64,000 nt of DNA, taken from the NCBI GenBank assembly GCA_037954235.1, contig JBBMOA010000012.1:14191144-14255143 (forward strand). Direction: 5' to 3'. The DNA comes from Aulostomus chinensis (taxonomy: Eukaryota; Chordata; Actinopteri; Syngnathiformes; Aulostomidae). Below the pieces are notes generated by a model. That model was not told where the DNA came from, ran no database searches, and saw nothing but the letters and a program-made list of their open reading frames with translations. Position numbers and translations under genes: made by a program. Shown here one piece after another: positions 1-12,363 of this stretch (the stretch's first letter is position 1; every line of letters begins with the position of its first letter).

Positions 1-1325
1 AATCTTGTGGGTTGTTTTGTTAAACATTCACTACACTGATCTGTAACCACCAAGGTCCGTAGATGATATGTGTGAAAGGGTAAGACGAATGTCCTGATGT
101 TTAAAGAGTAGCATATTACCATGGTTTCCTTCAATACAAGACAACTACAGCGGTGTTGGCTGAAAATGTCTTGATTATGGGTTTTTTATTGAGGGGGGGG
201 GGGGACAAGTATCAGTTTCGAGTGTGAAGAGAGGATTTGGAGCCAGCGCTTCTTGTGGTTCAACAGGTTGAGGGTCAGCAGGAAAGACATTGATCAAATG
301 TCAAAACAGAAATGAGGCTTCCCTGGGCCACAATGAGTACATTGAGACATTAAACGGTATTAATTCCAACAAAAACTGGAAAAAAAGAGAGGTCACTCGA
401 AAACGTTTGATGGGTGGTGTAAAATGTGTCGATTCAGCTCCGAGAGAGTTATAGAGACCATGTTTCCACATTTCCTTGGTTTCTTTTCTGTTACACAAAT
501 ATTTAGCACTGTCGCCCGAGCTTCCATTTGACTGCTATGGAAAGAAGAAAAAAAAAGAAGATACAAACAATCTGCACGGGTTAGACTCTTCATGCCTGGT
601 GTGAAAAGGCTGGTGAACATAGAGCAAATGTCTGAATAGTGAAGTTTGAAGTGCATCTTGTTTTGCAAATATTTGCGTGATGACACAAAGTCACGGGGGA
701 AATAGTTCTAATCTAATAGAGACTAGATGGGCTTTCTTCAAAAATACATAAAAAAAATAATTGATAGATATAATATCCCAGTGAAATCTGGAACTGAGGG
801 CCATAATGCAAGTAATGGCTCCCAGAAGAGAACATGCGTCACACAGATGATCTAGCAAGCCAAAATATTTATTAGGCCTCCCTTCTTTTTCCATTATCAT
901 TTTGTATTCCAGTTGTTACAGACAAAGCTCAGAGGGAAACTGGTGAAAGCATTATTCATCAATTGCTGCTCAGCTGGGCACAAACAGTAGATTGAGCAGA
1001 CATGAGTAACGCCACAGAAGAGCGGAGGGGCTCAGAAATTAATGATACCAAGACACAGGAAGAAATTGCAGGCACAGAAAAACATTTACCATTCATACTA
1101 CAAAGTAAGGAGAAAGCGTGAGGAATTAAATGACAGTGGGATAAGGAAATATTTAAAAAAAGAGAGTGCGGAAGGAAGAGAGAGAAAAAGAGAATGAGAG
1201 AGAGACATATGGATGTAATTGTGGGCTGATGAAGTGATGATGTCATCTCACAGTCAGGTTATCAGGCCCCAGGCAAAGCAGCTACAACACACGAAGTATG
1301 TCGCTTTTTAAAACATATGTGAGCT

Positions 1326-1383
1326 ACACACATGCACACGCACGCACACGCAAGAACACACACATGCACACACACACACACAC
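1326..1383. repeat. Imperfect (AC)n microsatellite
   Basis: Runs of CA interrupted by TG, CG and AGA. It also generates a spurious Cys/Val-rich open frame on the minus strand. Confidence 0.9.
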
Positions 1384-3329
1384 TATAATACAGTTCACAT
1401 GCTTCTAGATGAGCTGGAGTTCCTCGGACATGCCAACACATTCTGTCCTTCCCATTAGCCTCTTTGGCATTGCTACACAATGACCTCATCTGGAATGGGC
1501 TGGACTCCAGTAAAAACACTCATGCGCTAACACAAACACACACAGCCATGTTTCCATCACTTCAGAGGACATTATATTGACTTAATGTTCAGTCCTGACT
1601 ACTTACCCTAATTCTAACTTTAAACATTACACGCCTATAACCCCAAACCAAATCTTCACCCCCAAAAAGTAATGATTTAAATCAGAGGAAAATGATCTCC
1701 ACCTCCAAGAGATAGGACCCTCCTCATAATGTGACCTGTATAAACAGAGTTATGTCCCCACAACATAAGGAATAAATGGCCTACATACACTCAGACACAC
1801 AGCAGTAGAGCCATATATGGATTTGCTGATGATGTCATGGCTGCCACTGACTGCGAATGAGACTCCGTGTGCAGAGTACTTCTCATAATGTTTGGTTTTC
1901 CGGATGGAATGTCCACATCACTGGGATCTCCGGGAAAGGGAGAGGTGAAAGACTAGAGACAATTTATTCTCTGAGGATTTTTTTAAGACAGAGGCCAGGA
2001 GTTCACCACAGGTAGGAACAATCAAAAGACTTGTGAACGCTGGAACGACACAAATGTGCATGCTTGTCATTTAAAAACTTAGTTTGAAGCTGCAAGATGA
2101 GCTGACACAGACTTGCCAACTCCAGCTTCCTGCACAAACTGAACAGTTATGATTCTAAGTTGATATTCAATAACCTAAGTGCACTTCAAATTAATTTAAA
2201 TTGTAGATCAACAGAAACTCATTTAAGTTTCAGAATTGAAGCGCAACACACACACACAAAAAACCCCTACGGCATTTAATTATACTTTTTGTCAATTGCT
2301 TTGCAATTCTTTGCATTTGACTTAACATTATTGATGTGAATACTCTCACACCTAAAAGTGAACTGATGCAGAAAATTTTTAAGGTTGAGGAAACATGATT
2401 TCTCAAGCTTTACTGTGTTTATCCTTGATACCTTTGCAAGACTGGGAAAGGGAAGCTGACATCTGCACCTTTTCTTTTACAAATATTACAGAGTCAGTCC
2501 ATCAATCAAGACTCGGTTAACGCATGTATTTGAGTAGAAGACAGTTTAGAATTCAATCCCACCCAACCTTATACACCAAGTGTATTTTAGAAGTAAAACT
2601 ACACAGAATTACAAATGGTAGAGATGCTCAAGATGTCAATATGTAAACCCTGTTTGTTTAAAATGCCATGACACATGAGGCAGATTCATGTTCACAGCTT
2701 GAAAGATCTGACTGGCAAATCAGTAGCAACTGTCTAGTTACTAATTATCCAAAAGAATAACTGTAATTTGGGCCTGTTTTAGTATAGAGACACAGGAAAA
2801 CACATGCTATATGGAGATGGGTCGATATTAGGGTTCGCCACTGTGGTGTACAAGCTTTAAATGGCTGGTAAACCAGCTGACTGGCATTTGTCATAATGAC
2901 AAGTTGTGGCAAATTAAAAAGCAGCCTCCAACAGCAGCCAGTGCTAACAGCATCACGGCTCTCCAACTTGTATTGCATCAGTACAGTCGAGCAATAGACT
3001 ACGTGGCATTTAAAAATTATCGCTCAGCAAGAAAGTTTGAAGCGACAAAATATTTTTCTAAAAGAGCAGCTCATTGATGTCTGCCGAATGATCCACTCTG
3101 CCTCTCCTCCACTATCTGTACGAAGGAGAGGTGTGCCTCTCCCTCATGGGGAAGTTCTGTCAGCCATCTTCTTTGGAAAGTCTTGATGTCATTCTGGTTT
3201 GTCCAAAAAGATGCTGTCGAATTAGTGTTGGACTATGTTATGAATAACTGGAGGTGCAGCAATAACTTTGAGGACAAACCTCCCTGGGAGAGGAGGAGTA
3301 CAACACCTCGAGCTAAATGTTGGTACAGG

Positions 3330-3363
3330 CCTAACCCTAAACCCTAACCCTAAACCCTAACCC
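3330..3363. repeat. Short interstitial telomere-like repeat
   Basis: Alternating CCCTAA and CCCTAAA units (about five) between unique sequence. CCCTAA is the vertebrate telomere unit; the seven-base CCCTAAA variant alternates with it here. Too short to be a chromosome end. Confidence 0.7.
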
Positions 3364-4117
3364 GAGTTCAGCTTATTACAAACTGGTTTTGAAATGTTTT
3401 TTCACAAGCCTTAGCCTAATGACAGTGAACATAGTATGGAGGTCAAAAATGACAACACGCTGAATACTGCAATGCCATACTGCCCAGTAGTAATGGAAAA
3501 AAAAACAACACAATTAACAAGGGCCGGTGAGAGCTCACTTTAAGTGCGCTTCACTTGCATTAGCACGACACAAAATATACTGTGTGTTTTAATACATTTG
3601 TTCATTGCTGGTTTGTATCTGGGGAAAACTGAGGAGTGACAGCATTTAGTAAATGTAGCCTGTCTGTAATTACTTAAGGAACAAGGGGAATTCTTGCCTT
3701 TCTTAGCTGGAAATGGGGTGATGTCGAGGTGTATCCACAGTGCACAGGAGGAGGGTGATTGGATGCAGTGTTAGGGGTACTCGAGGGTAAAGAGACTTCT
3801 TAATTAACAAAACACTCCCTGCCAAGGGACCATCTGCCATGCTTGTCAAAACATTCTTAAGCATGTTTCCTCGAGAAATACGCACAAAAAACATGGATGG
3901 CAACATGACTTGGGTTCAGCAGGTAGATACGCACACAGAGAAATATCAAACTCGTGGTTGTGGTGGAGATGCAGTATTAATGTAACAATACACCATTAGC
4001 TATACGTATAGATTTAAGTTGAAGAATCAAAAATCAAATACTGATTTATACTGTCTATCTTGGGTATACCTTTAATTTGACATTTCCATTTCAGGCACAT
4101 CTGCTTTGCCATTATTG

Positions 4118-4256
4118 CAGCTTTATTTCATCATTCAGCCATTGTTTATACCCTTTATCCTATTCAGGGTCCTGGGGGACTGGAACCTACCCTAGTTGTC
4201 ATTAGACGAGAGACGTGGGGCAGGATGCCAGTCCATCCCAGGACTGGCTTATGGAG
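4118..4256. repeat. Degenerate fish interspersed repeat
   Basis: Contains the phrases 'tatcctattcagggtcctgg', 'ggaacctacccta' and 'aggatgccagtccatcccag', a diverged form of a common fish repeat ('...cctgttcagggtcatggggg...gtcgccagtccatcgcaggg'). Boundaries are approximate; the family assignment is by recall of wording, not a database search. Confidence 0.6.
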
Positions 4257-4560
4257 ACAGATACAATTAACCTAACTTGGTTTATTTTATTCTTTTTCAA
4301 AAACATAGGCTTTTAATTCAATCAAATTTTACAAGCTGACTTGATAATATGAACTGCTTGGGTTGCGGGGATAATTATTGTTTCCTATCAACCACAGTGC
4401 CCTGAGTCAGACTTGTGATATTGGCAAAATACTGAATTGTACTTTAAAGAATCTATATGAATCCTATTGTAATTACATATGCAGGTTACACCCCTAGCAT
4501 TTAAGAGCCATGGCAAAATGTGACCTATTGGTATCTAGAATAAAAGCTTTGTCTGACATG

Positions 4561-4582
4561 AGCTTTTCTTCTCTCTCTACAG
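4561..4582 (+). other. FILIP1L: Splice acceptor of the FILIP1L exon
   Basis: A pyrimidine tract (cttttcttctctctctacag) ends in AG at 4581-4582. The first exon base (4583, G) completes a codon begun in the previous exon, consistent with the Arg that precedes Leu-Lys in the FILIP1L family; the following codons CTC AAA CTC CTA ATT continue the frame. Confidence 0.85.
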
Positions 4583-7271
4583 GCTCAAACTCCTAATTGT
4601 GAAAGAAAGACAATACCGGGAGCTCAAGGAGAAGATAAGTGAAAGAGAAGTATCAACTTTAAAAGAGGAGCTGGACAAGCTCAAGGCTTTTGCGCTGCTG
4701 GTAGTAAAGGAACAGCAGTGTGTGAGTGAGCTGTTAGAGGAGCAGAGGTGTCATGTCAAAGAACTGACTGCCATCGCTGACCACATCAAGCAAGAGGTCG
4801 ATGCTGCTTATCCCACAGCAGAAACCGAGGGGCTCAAATCATTGCATCCGAAAGTGGAGCTACATGCTCAAGTCTGCAACTCCCACCAAACCTCTCATAC
4901 CATGACAGCTAAACTCGCTGACGGGGGTGCTACAAATCAGCGGCTGAGACAGCAGCTAGTGTTCCTTGGCCATCAGTTTGATGATCTGGATGGGACACAG
5001 AGTGTCCCGAGGAAGATTGACAAGGAATTTAGAGAGTTCAATGAGCAGGAAACTGGGCCGCCAAGCTTGCTGTCAGAGGTGGAGATACTCAAGAGAAGGC
5101 TGGTGGAAATGGAGGGAAAAGATGAGGAGCTTATACGTATGAGAGACCACTGCTGGGAGCTGGATCGCAGACTAGCCAGGGAGATCAAACACTACTGTGG
5201 GCTGAAGGTTGAGGTGGATCAGCTCAATGGGAGAATCAGTGAATTAGATAGAATAGAGGAGGCGCTGGGCAAGAGCAAACAAGAGTGTGGTGTTCTGAAG
5301 AGCACCTTGGAGAGAGAGAGAGATGTAGGCAAAATGCTGACCGGTGAGGTAGACAAGCTGAAGGTCAGGGTGAGAGAGCTAGAGGATATGGAAGGCCAAC
5401 TGGGGCAAAGCGAAGCAGCAATTAGACATGACTTGGCCAAGCTCAGGTCACTGACTGTTGTGTTGATGGAGGATAGAGAGACCATGGCCGAGAGGCTTCG
5501 ACAGGCTGAGGAAAAACTTAGTAGGAGGGAGGGCAAGAAAAACGAGCAAAGCAATTTGACAGAACAAACACTGGCAGAGAGATTGATAGAGGAGAGGCAG
5601 AAGGCACTGAGGTGCAAGGAAGATTTAGAAGAAAGGATCATGGGCATAGCAAAGGAGAAGGATAACCTTCAAGCAAGACTAGCAACAGAGGAGGAAAAGA
5701 ATGAAGAGCTACAGGGTAAAATAACCATGATGAAGAAAAGGTTACAGGTCTTGGAAAATTGGAAAGAAAAAGAGGAGAAGTACACACGCAGTTCTGCCCC
5801 CAACAGCACGAACCATCAGTGCCAAACTGAGGAAAAAAAAGTCAAAGAACTGACACGGGAACTTGATAGGCTGCATAAAAGACTTCAGGAAAAGGAGAAG
5901 TTGGAGAAAGAACTAATGAAGGTGGAGGAGGACTTTGTGTCTCTGGAAAGGAGGTTTAAGGATGAACAGGCGAAATCCAAAGCTCTAACAAAAGAACTAG
6001 AAGTAGCTAAAAAGGAGCTTTCTGGATATCAGCAGGCAGAAAAGCAGGAGGTCAATCAGGAGCATGTTCTTCTGTGTCGTCTTCAGAAGGAGCAGGTGAA
6101 GTCGAGACTGTTAGGAAGAGAGGTAGAAACCCTGAAGGAGAAACTCCAGGAGCTGATGGGAACAGAGGAATCCATCTGCATGGTCCAGACCAATCACTCC
6201 ATGCTCGAGGGGAAGCTGACCCAACAGGAAGCCAGGAATCGAGAGCTGGCCAGAGAGATGAGGGAGCTCAGCAGTGAGCTAGACAGATATAGACGGATCA
6301 AGACATCTGGTGCAAATGGAGAGCATGTTGCAGACATTTATCACTCCACCAAAGAGGTGCAAACTGAGCCAGCAGGCAACCTGCCTCCTGACTACAACTG
6401 CCAGCTTCCCTCAATGAATAATGAGAAATTAGATGATGAAGAGGATCCAAACCACAATGTACAAGTCATCAACCGAAGAGGCTCAAATCTTGTCAACAAC
6501 CTTAACAGCCTCAACAGTGCAAATAGCACTGAAAGGCAAAACAGCAGCCACTCAGCCGGTAGCATAAACATGCACCAAAGAGTTAATGGGGAGGTGATGA
6601 TGTTAACGCACACACCAGGGCAGCCACTGCACATCAAAGTAACGCCGCATCACATTCTCAACACGGCCACACTGGAAATTAGTGGCTCCTCTGCAGACAC
6701 AGCCACATCCTACACCAGTACAGCTGTCATCCCAGCAAGTGGAGCGCCACCTAACCAAAGAATTACCATCATACAGAATTCAGCTCTGCCCGCAGTTAAT
6801 GCAAAAACCCCTCCTTCAAGTCCTGACCGCACCATCTCCCCACTTAGCGGAACACCCGTCTCTCAGATGTTGAGTCTGAATTCGCCACGCTCTGTGACGG
6901 CCAACCACAACAACTCCCCCATTCAGATTTTAACAGTCAGCACCTGTTCTCCAGAGTCAAATCACATCGCGAATCAGACCGCCTTCTGCAAGACTCCTGA
7001 ACGGCAGAACAGCTGGCAACATTTGAGATCCAATGGCACTGACACAAGTCCCAATATCATCACCACAGAGGACAATAAGATCCACATCCACCTGGGGAGC
7101 CCGTATCCCCAGTCACACAGCATCCCGGAGACTGTTGGACCCTACTATCTTCGACACGAGCAAAGGACGCAGGTACTTGCTAATGGCTGCCACGTTCAAG
7201 GGGTTGGAAAGATCACCAGTAGCATCACTATATCTCCTGCAACTTCTCCAGTCTCTCACTCCTCTATATAA
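4583..7271 (+). CDS. FILIP1L: FILIP1L (filamin A-interacting protein 1-like), large terminal coding exon, partial
   Basis: Encodes about 895 residues ending at TAA (7269-7271). It is an exon, not a complete gene: there is no ATG at its start, the frame runs open to the acceptor at 4582, and the N-terminal part is outside the window. Residues about 1-565 are a charged heptad-like coiled coil rich in Glu, Lys, Leu and Arg; the rest is a Ser/Thr/Pro/Asn-rich tail. Family landmarks are STLKEELDKLKAFALLVV near the start, MEGKDEELI, KSKQECGVLKSTLERER, STKEVQTEPAGNLPPDY, HTPGQPLHIKVTPHHILNTA, SYTSTAVIP and NIITTEDNKIHIHLGSPY. The tail wording (TPGQPLHIKVTP, VQTE..PPDY) fits FILIP1L better than its paralogue FILIP1. 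The family binds filamin A and acts at the cytoskeleton; human FILIP1L is linked to reduced cell migration and Wnt signalling. The Met that I recall as the start of the short human isoform is Leu here (FALLVV). Acceptor phase and lack of stops or frameshifts indicate a functional copy. Confidence 0.93.
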
Positions 7272-7560
7272 GACCAGGTGGCTTCTGTGGTGAGGTGACA
7301 ACTCTGAAGATACTACGTTAGGTAGTAACGGGCCGCATTCCTGCAACACACAATTAATACAACATCTCTTATGGGAAGAGACAGAAGTGTTTGTCATCCA
7401 AGAACCTTTGTACAGTAGACTTGACCTGGTTAATGTATCTTTAGACTTCAAAACTCATCACTTGTATGTGTGTATTGCCTGTACTGCAAAACAGACATCA
7501 GCCCAACCAAATGTATGATGTGCACAGCTTTCAGCTTTGTAAATGCTTCTTTGTACCAGC

Positions 7561-7566
7561 ATTAAA
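7561..7566 (+). terminator. FILIP1L: Candidate poly(A) signal ATTAAA
   Basis: Second commonest hexamer, about 290 bases after the stop, followed within 15 bases by a T-rich and GT-rich stretch suitable as a downstream element. Confidence 0.45.
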
Positions 7567-8299
7567 AAGTGATTGGTTTTTTTTATTCACTTTAACTATT
7601 TCTCAGAGAGTTTTTGCAGAGCTATTGCTTAACAGTTTGACTGCTACAATGCGACTGAGACAATGTCAAAAAGATTTAGAAATAGGCAGACTCCTGGTTG
7701 GATGGGTGTTTTTACAGGGAACTCTGTGTGCATTCCTTTGTTTTATTATATTCATGGGGTCTGAAAATGAACTGGGAACTGTTCAAGGGTAAAAACCTGG
7801 TTTAAGGGTTGGATTTAGATTAGGGTTAGGCATGTCTCCACAAATGTGTGAGTATAAAACCTCCAACTATGGAAAAGTCAGCTCATGTTAGTTTGACACA
7901 ATAAGACCTGAAATACCTGGAGGAGGGGTTACTCTGTTATTATGGTAACAGACGGCAAAAATCCTTTGCTACTTTGTTTGGAAATCATTAACTTGCTTTG
8001 TTGTTTTCAGAGCCTGAACATACTTGTGCTTGATAGCCGATTTGTAATTAAATTTAAACTTTTCCATAAAGCTGTTGACTTGTCTGGTCTTTCTTCATTT
8101 ACTGTCAAGAAAATAATTGGTAAGGCATAAGTGCTCTGTCCTGTTTGTTCGCCACATCCGTAGTTATAGCAGTCAATGCATGTACGGTATAAATGTTGGT
8201 TTATTATTGCATCATTTTACTCCAGCTTCAGTTGTAAAGGGTTGTCTTGAATTTCTGTATTAATTTTTCCATTTCTACATCATTCTATGTGAATTTTGA

Positions 8300-8305
8300 A
8301 ATAAA
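8300..8305 (+). terminator. FILIP1L: Candidate distal poly(A) signal AATAAA
   Basis: Canonical hexamer about 1.03 kb after the stop codon; a second AATAAA lies at 8387-8392. Either could define a longer 3' UTR. Confidence 0.4.
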
Positions 8306-8420
8306 TGACCAGTGACTGAGCTCTGAGAAGAGATCTATTCGGAATTTTAAATCAAAAGACAACTGTGGGCAATGTTGATAATGGAAAATAAAGAGATGTA
8401 ACAAATGACATCTATAAATG

Positions 8421-11420
8421 TAGCTGCAAGCAATGTAGAAGGGGCCAAGCAGTCCAGCAGGGCACAGTCGCCATGGCAACTTGATTAGATTATCTTAAAG
8501 GCACGGATGTAAGCTCTGATAGCAAGTTTTTAGTCCGCTGACCAAAAAAATGTTGGCTTATTCCAGCTCACTGCAGTGGTCAAATGATGTGGAGTTGTTT
8601 GCACATCCTCAGGGAGGAGTCCAAAGTCCCGATGCCCTGCTTGGTGTCAACTGATCAAAGCGTGGCTGAGATATGCTTTCATAGGTGCCCTCACCTTTTG
8701 TACCATAACAGGGTGTTAGTCACTATTTTCATTAAGGCATCAGCTGCATCAAAATAAGCATCATACCACATCATACAGATCAGTAGAACCCTTTTGCTGA
8801 GGGAAGGGGGGGGGGGGGTCCCAATTAGAATAAGTTAAGTGCGTGGCAGATGACGTGTGTGTGTGGCAGAGTGAGATAAAATGTCGTTGGATACATTACA
8901 ATGACAAAAGTAATCCCTGCTGACGGCGGCCGAAATGACAAGAGGAATCTAACCACAAGCTTGTGCTGAAATAGGGCTCACATTCTGTTGTATTTATGGA
9001 TTCAGGCATGATGATGAAAGTCACCAAAACAGTAGAAGTTGTGTTTCATCATGGTAGAAGCACACAAATGCTACAATTTTATATAATCTTTTTAAACATT
9101 GCCTTAAATCGCTACATGCCGAAGTTGTAAAGGCCCAAAGAAGGTGGACAGCAAAACCCTGCTGCCTGACCACACAGACGCCACCAACATGCAGGTGAGA
9201 GCAAACAAGCCGTCCAGGGTGAATCCCGCCTCTCGCCACATGTCAGCTGTGATAGGATCCAACCCCCCCCCCCCACCGCGACATTTAACAGATAAGCAGT
9301 ATAAAAAATGGATGGAGGCACGGAAAACCCAGAGAGAATCATGATCTTTTAAAGAGCTATGTTAGAGTTATTCATATGGTAATGAATGGTAAATCTGTAG
9401 TGGTTATTGGATAATTACAAAGTAAGTCAGCATCTGAGAGAAGTACAATTTGACTTGTACACCAAAGGGCAAATCTAAGTTGTTTCTTATCCTGTTGTCA
9501 CCATAGCCTCCAGAAACAGAGCGCTCGGGTCTATTTTGTCTGTGTAAGAGGATGGCTTGTACCATTTACTTGGATGTTGCACGTGTGTATTCTGTCATTT
9601 GCTAAGTGGGACTTATTTATCGATAGAGAAAAAAAATTGGCTGAGATGCATGTGACCATTGCTTTTGTGTGGTTTGTAGTGTGTAGCCTAGTCAGTCACT
9701 AGCGCTGGCATGTTTCACGCTCAAATTTGTTGTTGCAATATCGCAGACATTCCAGTGGCAATGGCAGTCTGGGGTTGTTGCAATCTATATTGATGCTGTT
9801 GTTGTAAGTCGTGGGTTTTGTGAGTGTGTGTTTGTGTGTGCGTGTGTGTGTGTGTGTGTGTGCTTATTCATGAATGTTTTTTTGAACTGCTCTGAGCTTT
9901 CTCACCAAGCACTTGCGGACCGTGATGACCTCTCATCCGTCAGCCTAATTGTCGCATAGGGTGGCGTTACACATAAGCGATGAAAACATGTGACCACATG
10001 TAACATGTGCAGTCTGAGGACCACCCAGTAGCATTGCATCACTTGTGCGTGAGCCAAATAAATCAGTAAATCTAGTTCCTGATTTGGTTTCAGTTGTTCC
10101 TATTGCATATGTCTCGTCTGGATGTGGACAGCTGAATTTTATTGTTCACCCAAGTGTTCAAAACCACTACAACCCTGGTTGGAAAGAAGGTGTAGACAGC
10201 TCTGCTAGGCGTGTGAATTCAGTGTAGCATGGTGCTACGCCCTGCGTTGATGACATAGTGGTTCAGCTCATAACTGGTGAGAACACCGACCAGTTCCGCA
10301 GACAAAACCAATGTTCAATAAATCTTTTAACAACACTGGTGTTGCAACCTATTAAATCATTTAATATTTATTATTATTAACTATAATTAATTTATCTCTC
10401 CTCCTAATGTTAGATGAGTTTTAATCTTTTCATGAGCGTGCCACGTTAGATTCACCAACCACTTATATGGGATTATTATTAATGATTCGCTCTACACATC
10501 TCTGGATGTGATGTTGCTGGAGAACAACTCGGAGGATGAGCATCCTTCTTCCTGGGGAGTTTTACCTCATTGGGTGTTTTTATGGTGGTGGTGGTAAAGA
10601 GTACTGTCTAACATGTCCTATGTGTTAAGATGTGATGACTGTGAAGGTGACACCATGAGTCACATCATTTTCAAGCTCATCAAACCATAGTGTGACTCTA
10701 ATGAGCTGTGGGGATGTATCTATACTTGTTTTGTTTATACACTTTTAGCTTGTAAAACTTCTGTATATGTCAAAAGAACATAATTGTATGTCTAAGATAA
10801 TCAAAATAAGACAAAAAGGCAATAATTTGAATGCCTCCTTAGCCGTAGTCTACTTAAAGGTCATCCAGTTCAAAACTCGATCAGACAACTAATAATTAGT
10901 ATACATGACTGCCCTCTAGTGGTGTGGGGAGTCAATGCAGCTTTGAAAGGAAGAAACACGGGAACTTTCTTCAGTTCATCTAGGTTAACTGGGAAGGTCA
11001 TGAGAAAAACAAGGAGGGGTTGACTGTGACGGTCATGAGAGCGCAATCACCAGGGCACATGCACAGCAATGACGTTTCACACCACAGACGACTCCCACAC
11101 GCACGTGTTTACACATCCTCAACCCATAACAACTCGTGCTTCCAAGGCTAACGTCACGTCTCCTGCCCTACCAAGTCACTGGCCAGCTGCACACACACCG
11201 GGTGACAGTGTGTGTGTTTACATATGGCGTTACACATAGGGACTGGTATTCGCAGAACTCAAGTTTCGGGCTCCCACTATCTGGGCTAACGTTAGCTTAC
11301 AGTTAGCAACTCACGACAAGTACATGCTAACATGACGAAACAGCTCATCGAGATACAACGGAAACCTCCTGGCTCATAAGACAGGTACGCTAGAAATGGA
11401 AGTTACAAAAAGAAAGCAGT
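8421..11420 (-). other. CMSS1 intron 1 / FILIP1L downstream region, no gene recognised
   Basis: Lies between the FILIP1L 3' end and the CMSS1 first exon, so it is intronic to CMSS1 on the minus strand. It holds G and C homopolymers (about 8806-8819 and 9267-9276), a TG microsatellite (9822-9862) and AT-rich sequence. A 66-codon open frame at 9144-9344 matches nothing I know and looks fortuitous. I looked for a second CMSS1 exon and did not recognise one. Confidence 0.6.
9822..9862. repeat. (TG)n microsatellite
   Basis: Imperfect then perfect TG dinucleotides. Confidence 0.9.
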
Positions 11421-11427
11421 ATTTACC
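11421..11427 (-). other. CMSS1: Splice donor of CMSS1 exon 1
   Basis: Minus-strand sequence TTCAG|GTAAAT, a near-consensus donor with the exon boundary after 11427, leaving one base of a split codon. Confidence 0.85.
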
Positions 11428-11478
11428 TGAATTATTAGACTGGCGCTCCCACCACTCGTCACCTAAGTCGTCCCCCAT
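11427..11478 (-). CDS. CMSS1: CMSS1 coding exon 1 (Cms1 ribosomal small subunit homolog), partial
   Basis: Read on the minus strand, ATG at 11478-11476 opens MGDDLGDEWWERQSNNS followed by the first base of a Gly codon, then a splice donor G|GTAAAT at 11427/11426. The start matches the N-terminus of vertebrate CMSS1, whose human form begins with a nearly identical M-DDLGDEWWE block. The start context is strong (A at -3, G at +4). CMSS1 is a homologue of yeast Cms1, linked to the small ribosomal subunit and predicted nucleolar. The remaining exons must lie to the left; none was recognised in the window, so intron 1 probably spans all of 1-11426, including the FILIP1L exon on the opposite strand. 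The same interlocked pair is known in mammals, which supports both identifications. The exon is too short to appear in an open-frame listing. Confidence 0.88.
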
Positions 11479-11560
11479 TTTCGTCAACTGGTAATGTCTG
11501 ACCAATCGAATCTACCGCTGGGAGACTAGCACAGTGGTGCGTTCAAGAACAGCATGCTGA
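11479..11560 (-). promoter_or_regulatory. CMSS1: CMSS1 5' UTR and probable promoter-proximal region
   Basis: A CCAAT box is present at 11502-11506 (ATTGG as read by the gene), only about 25 bases upstream of the ATG. The transcription start cannot be fixed from sequence. No TATA box is apparent, as expected for a housekeeping nucleolar gene. Confidence 0.45.
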
Positions 11561-12363
11561 TAAATGTTCTTTCTGGTTCAAAATGCAAGAAGATGCATCA
11601 GAAAACACGTTGGAAACGGATCAGTAGAAGGTTAAACGAGGTCAGACGTATCTCCATACATGATGCCAGCATGGATACGTTCTTGATTATGGACTTATTA
11701 CTTTATTTCTGTCCATTACAAACGCAAGACAATACAAAAACAGAAATAAAACAACCAAAATCAACATTACATTGTTCATAAGAATGTGTCTTTTATAGCT
11801 TAGTTTAGTCTGACCTTTCTTTCCGTTCACCTTTTTCTCTCAACTTTGTTCAGACTTTGTTAAACTTTTTTTGAGCACAAAAGAAATTTCAATCTGTTCT
11901 CCTTTTGCAAATAATGAATTTTCAGTCTTGATTGTTTCACCCGAGGATCAGTTGGAATCCCCCACTGTGTTTCCCTGCAGTGTTTAATGTGGAAAGTAAT
12001 GAGTGCTTGTTTTGCAAGAGACCAATTTATCTTTGAGTGCATTTTGATGCTTTACCATCATGTAGGAAAGTTTTACCATTTCCCTTTTGTGGCCTTTATG
12101 CCTGGAAATAGCTTGTCTTTCATTGTGTGGTTAAGTGGTAACTATTACATAGATAATGCTTTCTCAAGACTATTAAATTGATAAAGTGATACATGAGCAG
12201 TAAGGTTTACATTTGGGTTTTGCCTGTACGCTCCCTCTCACATTGCATTTCACAGAAGAAAATACCATTAATGTAATTGTCTCCATGTACGACACAGTAG
12301 AAACACTTATTTGACACTCATTTTGTTTGGGTCATCTTCCAACATAGAGCAGAAAGACTAGAG

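Larger units (their letters stand above)
1..4582 (+). other. FILIP1L: Intron of FILIP1L (also inside CMSS1 intron on the other strand)
   Basis: No coding exon was recognised here on either strand. The preceding FILIP1L exons, which in vertebrates encode the N-terminal CortBP2-like region, must lie left of the window because the exon at 4583 begins inside a codon. Contents: a G run near 192-204, an AC-rich microsatellite at 1326-1383, a telomere-like stretch at 3330-3363 and a degenerate fish interspersed repeat near 4118-4256. The rest is AT-rich unique-looking sequence. That it is intronic is inferred from the two flanking genes. Confidence 0.75.
7272..8420 (+). other. FILIP1L: FILIP1L 3' untranslated region (extent uncertain)
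   Basis: Follows the stop codon without another recognisable exon. Candidate poly(A) signals are ATTAAA at 7561 followed by a T/GT-rich stretch, and AATAAA at 8300 and 8387. Small open frames here have no recognisable product. The true end needs transcript data. Confidence 0.6.

Noticed and set aside
5219..5647. 142-codon minus-strand Ser/Leu-rich frame opposite FILIP1L
   Set aside because: It is the antisense shadow of the Glu/Lys-rich coiled coil; Ser/Leu richness is the expected mirror of that composition.
9144..9344. 66-codon plus-strand frame ending KKWMEARKTQRES
   Set aside because: Considered as an extra FILIP1L or CMSS1 exon, but it matches neither, and contains a C homopolymer read as prolines.
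11554..11781. Divergent gene from the CMSS1 promoter
   Set aside because: 75-codon frame with no recognisable family motif and no clear splice or poly(A) signals; chance is sufficient.
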